Shown here piece after piece: positions 1 through 5,295 of a DNA stretch of 5,295 nucleotides. The stretch spans positions 1 to 5,295 of the forward strand of contig JAHEXS010000090.1 in assembly GCA_023252015.1 (NCBI GenBank), given 5' to 3'. This DNA comes from Candidatus Nitrosotenuis sp. (GTDB lineage Archaea; Thermoproteota; Nitrososphaeria; Nitrososphaerales; Nitrosopumilaceae). The notes beneath the pieces are model-generated. The model saw only the letters and a program-made list of their open reading frames with translations, ran no database searches and had not been told where the DNA came from. Each line of letters opens with the position of its first letter. Within the stretch, counting starts at the first letter, position 1. Made by a program: the position numbers and the translations under genes.

Positions 1-742
1 GACAAAGATTATTCCTTCCCAACCCGCCATGATGCTTGAAGGTCGAAAACGTCATCTAATAGCAACAGATCTGCACATTGGATTTGAAAGTAATCTGGCG
101 TCAAATCAAATTTTTATTGGAAAAAACACCAGCATCAATGAATCAATCGAACAATTATTGTCGCTGATTGATTCTGAAAATGCAGATGACTTGATTTTAC
201 TTGGCGATGTGAAGTCAAGCATAAAGACAATCTCAAAAAGCGAGTGGGACGAAGTTCCATTGCTTTTAAAAAAACTGCAGGAAAAGACAAACGTCATATT
301 AATTCCAGGGAATCATGATTCCAACATACAGAGACTCGTTCCAGAGGGAATAACACTAATCAGTTCAATTGGCCTCGTAATTGAAAACGTTCTACTCACA
401 CATGGACATACAATGCCAACAGAAAATTTCTCTCATGTGGATAAAATAATCATGGGGCACGTTCATCCAGTATTTTTTGAAGAAGACTCGGTATTAAACG
501 GGCAACGAGTGTGGGTTTCATTAAGGGCAGAAAAAGAAAAATTATTTCCGTCAACGTCTGGCCAGATAGAAATAACAATAGTTCCATCATTTAACAGGTA
601 TTTTTATACAACAAAGAAAAAAACATACAAAAAATCAATTTCTCCAATTTTAGAGAGGATTAAAGATTTCTCTTCTGCAAAAATCGCCACGCTAGATGGC
701 ACAATAATTGGTGATGAGTCTCTTTTGTCTCAAGTAATTTAG
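1..742 (+). CDS. SbcD/Mre11-related archaeal metallophosphoesterase, 5' partial
   Basis: Calcineurin-like metallophosphoesterase, expected to be a cytoplasmic two-metal hydrolase of phosphoester bonds; the natural substrate of this archaeal family is not known to me. Counting from the first ATG (base 29), the five metal-binding blocks appear in the usual order: DLH at residues 14-16, GD at 59-60, GNHD at 94-97, HGH at 125-127 and GHVH at 143-146. The C-terminal 60 residues are lysine-rich and unassigned. The ATG at 29 is probably not the start: the frame is open to base 2 and reads TKIIPSQPAMMLEG, and archaeal members usually carry such a short strand with a P-x-x-A-x-x-L pattern before the first catalytic strand. 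The start is therefore placed outside the window. The length of about 246 visible residues is normal for the family. The gene ends with TAG at 740-742, overlapping the carB stop on the other strand. Similarity to the family called SbcD-related (archaeal) is from memory; the metallophosphoesterase fold is certain from the motifs, the substrate is not. Confidence 0.88.
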   Translation, partial: TKIIPSQPAMMLEGRKRHLIATDLHIGFESNLASNQIFIGKNTSINESIEQLLSLIDSENADDLILLGDVKSSIKTISKSEWDEVPLLLKKLQEKTNVILIPGNHDSNIQRLVPEGITLISSIGLVIENVLLTHGHTMPTENFSHVDKIIMGHVHPVFFEEDSVLNGQRVWVSLRAEKEKLFPSTSGQIEITIVPSFNRYFYTTKKKTYKKSISPILERIKDFSSAKIATLDGTIIGDESLLSQVI

Positions 743-3700
743 AATGGATCGTATGGCTCTAGCGCCCTTTTGGTAGTTTCATTGGTATGAAGCCACTCAA
801 GTGTCTTGACAAATGATTCCGCAAGTTCAGTAGTGGTAAGAACTGGAATTCCAAGCTCAGTTGCCTTTCTGCGGATTTGGAATTCATCGTAAAGCATGCC
901 TACGTATTTTTCCAAAGTCGAGGTGGATGGAATATTGATTATAAAGTTGATTTTACGCTCATAAAGCAAATCTGCAATATTTGGCTTTCTGTGCGGCTCG
1001 CTGATTTTGTAGACAATTTCAACGTCCTGAATATTTTTTTCAGACAAAAATTCCGCAGTGTGCTCCGTTGCAAGTATTTTAAATCCATGCTGTTTTAAAA
1101 TTGCCATCGTTTGCAGCATTTTTTCCTTGTTTTCCGCACCACCAATTGTAATTAGCGCAGTTCCTTGTTTTGCCAAATTGTATCCAACGGAGATCAATCC
1201 TTTTGCCAGTGCATCGTAAAAGCTGTCACCAAAACATGCCGCCTCGCCAGTGGATTGCATTTCCACTCCCAACACAATATCTGCACCATCAAGCTGCATG
1301 AATGAAAACTGTGGCACTTTGATTCCATGGATTAGTGTTTTCTTCCACTTGTCTGAAGGAATGCTTGGAAGTGGTTTTCCCACGACTGCGCGAGCTGCAA
1401 GGCTGATAAGATTTGTCTTTATCAGTTTGGAGACAAACGGCATCGAGCGAGACGCGCGTATGTTTAGCTCAATTACATAAACTTGATCATTATGAATTAA
1501 GAATTGCAAATTGAATGGCCCTTTGATGTTAAACGATTTTGCAATCTTGTTTGAATAATCAGTTATGGTCTCAACTTGTTTGTTGTTAAGACGCCATGGC
1601 GGAATAACCATCATTGCATCACCAGAATGGACTCCTGCAGCATCAATGTGCTCCACAATTGCACCGATTATGACATTCTTTCCATCAGAAACTCCATCAA
1701 CGTCAACCTCAAGCGAGTTGAGCATGAATTTTGTAATTACCACTGGATGATCAGGGGAAAGAGTCGTTGCATCTCCAACATACTTTGCCAATTCATCTTG
1801 CGACCACACTACCTTCATTGCGGCACCGCTTAGCACGTAAGATGGCCTTACCAAAACAGGATATCCAACCTTTATTGCAAAGGATTTTGCTTCAGAAAAG
1901 CTTGAGAATGCCTGCCACTTGGGCTGTTTTATGTGTAGTTTATCAAGAATTTTGCTGAATTTAGAGCGGTTCTCCGCCATATCGACATCTTCTGCAGACG
2001 TTCCCAAGAGTTGGATTCCGGCTTTTGCAAGTTTAGGTGTAAGATTATTTGCAGTCTGGCCTCCAACGGATGTTACCATTCCCTTTGGGTTTTCAAAATC
2101 CGCAATGTCCAGAATTCTCTCAAGGGTTAATTCCTCAAAGTACAATCTGCTGCAGATGTCATAGTCTGTTGAAACAGTTTCTGGATTACAGTTTACAACA
2201 ATTACGTTTTGTTCGCCATTTTCTTGCAAGCCCCAAACCATGTTGACCGTTCCCCAGTCAAACTCCACGCTACTTCCAATTCGGTACGGTCCCGCACCCA
2301 ATACAACGACGCCCCTCTGATCAGAACTTACTTGGATGTCGTTTTCAGTTCCCCCATATGTTACGTAAAGATAGTTTGTCTTTGCTGGCCACTCTGCAGC
2401 AAGGGTATCAATTTGTTTTACAATTGGAAGAACTCCAAGTTCTTTTCTAAGTTTTCTCACTTCGAGTTCGTCTTTGTTTGTAACGCGTCCTATTTGCCTG
2501 TCAGAGAATCCAAAATGTTTTGCCGTTTTCATTAGTTCCAAATCCATTGTTTTTTCTTTTAGATGTTGTTCTACATCAACGATGTTTCTTATTTTTTCAA
2601 TAAACCACGGATCAATTGCAGAGAGCTTTTGGATTTTTTCAACTGAGAGTCCTTTTTTTAGTGCCGCTGCAACATAGTACAATATGTGATCATTTGGATT
2701 CAAAAGATGATTCTCAATGTCTTCCACATCGTACGATTGTCCATTAGTGCGGTTCAGGACCAATCCATCGTTGCCAATGTCAAGCATTCTGATTGCTTTT
2801 TGCAGTGATTCCTCAAATGTTCTACCAATTGCCATTACCTCGCCTACTGACTTCATGGTCGGTCCAAGCTTGCGATTTGCCAGTTCAAATTTAGCAAAAT
2901 CCCATCGTGGATGCTTGCACACTATATAGTCTAAAGAAGGCTCAAAACACGCAGTGGTTGTTTTTGTGATGTGGTTTACAAGTTCTGGTAGCGAGTGTCC
3001 AAGCCCTATTTTTGCAGACATGTATGCAAGAGGATATCCTGTTGCCTTACTTGCCAAGGCAGATGATCTTGAGAGTCTGGGATTAATTTCAATTGCAACA
3101 TACCTGTCCGAGCTTGGTTCCAGTGCAAATTGGATATTGCATTCGCCTACAATTCCAACATGTTTTGTTGCACGCAGTCCTGCAGAACGCAGCATGTGGT
3201 ATTCCCGATTATCAATTGTTTGTGACGGTGCAACAACAATGTTATCACCGGTGTGCACTCGCATGGAAAGAACATTTTCCATGTTGCACACAATGACATT
3301 GTTTCCCTCATAGTCTTGCATTACCTCATATTCGATTTGTTTCCAGTGTCCAATGTATTCCTCAATTAGCACTTGCCTTACAAGACTTGCATTGAGTCCG
3401 CGTTCAACAATTTCATGCAATTCATATTCATTGTAAGCTACACCTCCACCTTTTCCCCCAAGTGTATAGGCAACTCTAATTATCACAGGATAGCCAAGTT
3501 CTTCCGCTGCTTTTTTTGCATCATCAAATGTATTGACGGTTTTACTTTTGAGTACTGGTACACCACATTCTTTCATAGAGTCCTTGAATAGCTGTCTGTC
3601 CTCTGTTTTTTGGATTCCAGTAATTTGCGTTCCAAGCACTTTGACTCCATATTTTGCCAAAACGCCCTGCTCGCTAAGATTCACACCACAGTTGAGTGCG

Positions 3701-3999
3701 GTTTGTCCCCCATAGCCAAGCATTATGCTGTCGGGTCGCTCTGATTCAATTATGGATTCCACATACTCTGGAGTAACAGGTAGCAAATACACTTTGTCGG
3801 CAAAACGAGTATCAGTCTGAATTGTAGCAATGTTTGGATTTATCAGTACGCTTTTCAGACCGTCTTCTCGTATGGCCTTGAGGCACTGACTGCCGGAGTA
3901 GTCGAATTAGCGGTCGTTTTTGCGACTTTCGCCTGCTTCTCCGATCTTTATTGCCCCACTACCAAGAACTAGAATTTTTTTCAGGTTTTCATTTCGTAT
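739..3999 (-). CDS. carB: Carbamoyl-phosphate synthase large subunit, disrupted near its 5' end
   Basis: Synthetase subunit that makes carbamoyl phosphate from bicarbonate, two ATP and ammonia channelled from CarA; it feeds pyrimidine and arginine synthesis in the cytoplasm. Residue numbers below assume a start at 3999 and omit the 21-base insertion, giving about 1079 residues, the usual CarB length. Seen in order: N-terminal fold with ILVLGSGAIKIGEAGE and FDYSGSQ; first ATP-grasp domain with RVAYTLGGKGGG (168-179) and the metal-ligand motif EINPR (297-301); MKSVGEVMAIGRTFEE (375-390); helical oligomerisation region (about 457-520); second half with GPYRIGSSVEFDW, RPSYVLSGAAM (711-721) and ELNIRASRS (837-845); C-terminal MGS-like allosteric domain (about 942-1067). 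Two defects: an in-frame TAA within an insertion at 3907-3927, and no standard start codon in frame. The longest uninterrupted frame begins at GTG 3792 (1017 residues) and would lack the first 62 residues, so it is unlikely to be a working enzyme by itself. Overlaps carA by 11 bases. Identity is certain; whether it is functional is open. Confidence 0.9.
3907..3927 (-). other. 21-base insertion with in-frame TAA inside carB
   Basis: On the coding strand the codons read GGC GAA, then seven extra codons AGT CGC AAA AAC GAC CGC TAA, then TTC GAC TAC. The extra codons separate GEAGE from FDYSG, which are contiguous in CarB from E. coli (CEFDYSG) to human CAD (AGEFDYSG), as I recall them. Removing exactly 21 bases restores the conserved motif in frame. 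The edges are ambiguous by two bases because AA occurs on both sides. No second copy of the segment was noticed in this window. The insertion is directly visible; its origin is not. Confidence 0.85.
3909..3933 (-). other. Bulged hairpin spanning the carB insertion
   Basis: On the coding strand the segment can fold as GGCG, a three-base AAA bulge, GTCG, loop CAAAAA, CGAC, then CGCT, closing with a G-U pair. The left arm is partly original carB sequence and the rest is inserted sequence. A second CGAC just after the insertion (3901-3904) offers an alternative partner for GTCG. The stem is short, so it may be chance; no stability was calculated. Confidence 0.35.
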
Positions 4000-5158
4000 T
4001 AGAATCTCCCCCCTTGATCAAGTTTTTGAGCTCTTCAAAGACGTATCTACAGTCATATGGTCCCGGCGACGCTTCTGGATGAAACTGGACCGCGATGACT
4101 TTTTTTTGTTTGTGTTTTATTCCTTCGACTGTGTTATCGTCTGTATTTGTAAACCATAATTCAAAATCAGTTCGTCCCAGCGAGTTTGGATCAATTCCAT
4201 AACCATGATTTTGGCTTGTAACGTAGACTTGTTTATTTTGTAAGTTAAGACATGATTTGTTTTGTCCCCTATGGCCATACTTGAGCTTGTAAGTTTCTGC
4301 GCCTCCCGCAAGTCCAATTATTTGTGCACCAAGGCAAATACCGAGTGTTGGAACATTTCTTTCAATTAGTTGTTTTGCAGTTTGAATTGTTTGTGGGCAT
4401 TTTTCCGGATCACCTGGGCCATTACTTAGTATCACGCCCTTAGGATTATACGACAAGACATCGTCAATTGTTGCATTCCATGGCAGCTTGATCACCTTGT
4501 ATCCAAGGTCTCGAACATTTCGCAGAATTGCGTTTTTTACTCCAGTGTCAATCACTACGATCGAGTCGCTTTCATCCCCATATGTTTGAGCTTCTTTTGT
4601 TGAAACTTGGTCCATGAATTCTTCTGAGGTATATGATATGGTATCCGCAAGTTGTTTTTTTATTGATTCAACATCAATTTCAGAATCAGACACTACAAGT
4701 GCTGCCATCATAACGCCGCTTATTCTGAGCTTTTTTGTAAGCTCCCTTGTATCAATTCCAGAAATTCCAGGGACTTTTTCATTGTGTAGCCATTCATCCA
4801 AGGTCATGGCAAGATTCCAGTGGCTTGCAACCTCGGATAACTCGTGCACGATTAGGCCACGTGCCTGAATTTTATCAGATTCAAAGAATTGTGATATTCC
4901 AGATTTGTCCTTTAGTGAAGGATCTGGAACTCCATAATTGCCAATTAGCGGATAAGTCAGAGTGAGAATTTGTCCTGCGTATGACGGATCAGTCAGAGTC
5001 TCAGTATAGCCTACCATTCCAGTGTTGAATACCAGTTCGCCAAAAACAGTCTTTTGATACCCAAAGCCCTTTCCATCAAGGACGGTACCGTCAGATAAAA
5101 TTAGTTTTCCATGTTTGTTTGCAAACTGGGCTTTTTTTATCGAAATTGTGACCCTCAA
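3989..5158 (-). CDS. carA: Carbamoyl-phosphate synthase small subunit (glutamine amidotransferase)
   Basis: Hydrolyses glutamine and passes ammonia to CarB. At 389 residues it has the usual length. The N-terminal CarA-specific domain (about 18-150) includes GKLILSDGTVLDGKGFG and FNTGMVGYTETLTDPSY, both typical. The class I glutamine amidotransferase domain (about 200-380) has SNGPGDP (245-251), the nucleophile Cys275 in GICLGAQ, TSQNHG (314-319), and His360 and Glu362 in QFHPEASPGPYD, so the catalytic triad is complete. The residue after CLG is alanine where E. coli CarA has histidine. The start is TTG at 5158-5156; no ATG, GTG or TTG follows it before the conserved N-terminal domain, and a possible box A lies at the distance expected for a leaderless message. 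The TGA stop at 3991-3989 overlaps an ATG (3992-3990) as ATGA and lies inside the carB frame, indicating coupled expression of the two subunits. The function is certain; the exact start is likely. Confidence 0.96.
   Translation of the reverse strand: MRVTISIKKAQFANKHGKLILSDGTVLDGKGFGYQKTVFGELVFNTGMVGYTETLTDPSYAGQILTLTYPLIGNYGVPDPSLKDKSGISQFFESDKIQARGLIVHELSEVASHWNLAMTLDEWLHNEKVPGISGIDTRELTKKLRISGVMMAALVVSDSEIDVESIKKQLADTISYTSEEFMDQVSTKEAQTYGDESDSIVVIDTGVKNAILRNVRDLGYKVIKLPWNATIDDVLSYNPKGVILSNGPGDPEKCPQTIQTAKQLIERNVPTLGICLGAQIIGLAGGAETYKLKYGHRGQNKSCLNLQNKQVYVTSQNHGYGIDPNSLGRTDFELWFTNTDDNTVEGIKHKQKKVIAVQFHPEASPGPYDCRYVFEELKNLIKGGDSNTK
4006..4013 (-). promoter_or_regulatory. Shine-Dalgarno-like site for carB
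   Basis: The coding strand reads GGGGGGAG inside the 3' end of carA. It ends 6 bases before an in-frame ATA at 3999-3997 and 13 bases before the out-of-frame ATG at 3992-3990. A GGAG core pairs with the CUCC near the end of archaeal 16S rRNA. The spacing favours ATA at 3999 as the start, giving a protein beginning M-R-N-E-N-L-K-K, but a purine run in a coding region can also be chance. Confidence 0.45.
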
Positions 5159-5176
5159 AAAGTGGATTTGAAAGCA

Positions 5177-5185
5177 GATTTAAGT
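5177..5185 (-). promoter_or_regulatory. Possible archaeal box A (TATA) for carAB
   Basis: The coding strand reads ACTTAAATC, with its centre about 23 bases upstream of the carA TTG. Thaumarchaeal box A elements are AT-rich and lie roughly 25 bases before the transcription start, so a start at or near the TTG would give a leaderless or nearly leaderless mRNA. No Shine-Dalgarno sequence precedes the TTG (the bases just upstream are CCACTTTT), which agrees with this. The motif is short and weakly constrained. Confidence 0.4.
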
Positions 5186-5203
5186 TTTTTGAGATTTGAT
5201 CGC

Positions 5204-5213
5204 AAACAAAAAA
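5204..5213 (-). terminator. T-tract terminator after the AAA ATPase gene
   Basis: Immediately after the TAA stop the coding strand reads TTTTTTGTTT with no stem before it. Archaeal RNA polymerase stops at short T-runs without a hairpin, so this may end the upstream transcript before the carAB promoter. Read-through into carA cannot be excluded. Confidence 0.4.
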
Positions 5214-5295
5214 TTAGAGAGCTCTGAACTGCTCGCTCCACTTGTAGTAAGCTCGGATCATGTCCATCGAAACGCTTGGTTTTCGTCTTGCCATC
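5214..5295 (-). CDS. C-terminal end of a CDC48/VAT-like AAA ATPase, partial
   Basis: The last 26 codons and TAA stop (5216-5214) of a minus-strand gene that continues past the right edge. The visible residues include MARRKPSVSMDMIRAYYKWS and end in EQFRAL. A basic stretch followed by K-P-S-V-S or T, then a helix with aromatic and acidic residues, is the usual ending of the second AAA domain in archaeal CDC48/VAT proteins, hexameric ATPases that unfold proteins. It is followed by a T-tract and then carA 55 bases on, on the same strand. No ATPase motif lies within the window, so the assignment rests on this tail alone; another AAA family member such as a proteasome-associated ATPase is possible. 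Confidence 0.6.
   Translation of the reverse strand, partial: MARRKPSVSMDMIRAYYKWSEQFRAL

Noticed and set aside
106..297. 63-codon minus-strand frame opposite the phosphoesterase
   Set aside because: Antisense shadow of the metal-binding region of a clear gene.
3907..3909. Stop recoding as selenocysteine or pyrrolysine
   Set aside because: The codon is TAA, not TGA or TAG, and no residue is expected there because the flanking residues are adjacent in homologues.
3907..3927. Insertion as a mobile element remnant
   Set aside because: At 21 bases with only a possible two-base AA duplication and no terminal inverted repeats of a known element, there is nothing to support transposition.
3907..3930. 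Ribosome bypassing of the insertion as in phage T4 gene 60
   Set aside because: Known bypassing uses matching take-off and landing codons; here the take-off codon would be GAA while the last codon before the resumed frame is TAA. Not excluded, but unsupported.
3974..3980. A-run in CTGAAAAAAATTC as a programmed frameshift site linking the ATG at 3992 to the carB frame
   Set aside because: The ATG frame meets TGA before reaching the A-run, so slippage there cannot rescue it.
4117..4317. 66-codon minus-strand frame inside carA
   Set aside because: It is an alternative frame within the conserved amidotransferase domain of CarA and has no independent support.
877..4868. Many plus-strand open frames of 60-119 codons opposite carB and carA, including 2209-2535 and 2954-3313
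   Set aside because: They lie antisense to strongly conserved coding sequence, have no recognisable domains or plausible start signals, and are explained as shadows of the real genes.
1..5295. CRISPR array, tRNA, rRNA, riboswitch or a novel multi-gene defence or metabolic system
   Set aside because: Nearly all sequence is taken up by four recognisable housekeeping genes; no regularly spaced repeats or structured RNA were seen in the single 55-base intergenic gap.

Overview
The window looks like chromosomal DNA of an ammonia-oxidising-type archaeon (Nitrososphaerota/Thaumarchaeota, most like the Nitrosopumilales). The evidence is the protein style of all four genes: an archaeal SbcD/Mre11-related phosphoesterase, archaeal-type CarA and CarB, and a CDC48-like AAA ATPase tail. 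Moderately AT-rich, tightly packed genes, short T-tracts after stops and a TTG start placed for a leaderless transcript also fit. The genus cannot be fixed from the sequence alone.

Layout, left to right. (1) The plus strand carries a metallophosphoesterase whose true start lies before base 1; it ends at 742. (2) The minus strand carries carB, converging on the phosphoesterase so that the two stop codons overlap in the four bases 739-742. (3) Still on the minus strand, carA (5158 to 3989) lies directly upstream of carB and overlaps its start, so the two form a carAB operon making carbamoyl phosphate for pyrimidine and arginine synthesis. (4) Behind a 55-base gap holding a T-tract and a possible archaeal box A, the last 26 codons of a CDC48-like AAA ATPase run off the right edge. 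There is no gene-free stretch longer than about 60 bases.

The notable region is the 5' end of carB. Conserved coding sequence reaches up to the carA stop, but it is broken in two ways. A 21-base insertion at 3907-3927, carrying an in-frame TAA, sits inside the invariant GEAGE/FDYSG motif. In addition, the reading frame has no ATG, GTG or TTG at its expected beginning: either ATA at 3999 is used (it has a well-spaced Shine-Dalgarno-like GGGGGGAG), or one A is missing after the ATG that overlaps the carA stop. Without the insertion CarB would be a normal full-length protein of about 1079 residues. Error in the sequence or assembly, a recent disrupting mutation, or an unusual RNA-level or translational event could each explain this; the sequence alone does not decide.

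CarB also carries sequence signatures that I associate with the CPSase domain of eukaryotic CAD rather than with the E. coli enzyme. No mobile element, CRISPR array, tRNA, rRNA or undescribed multi-gene system was seen.
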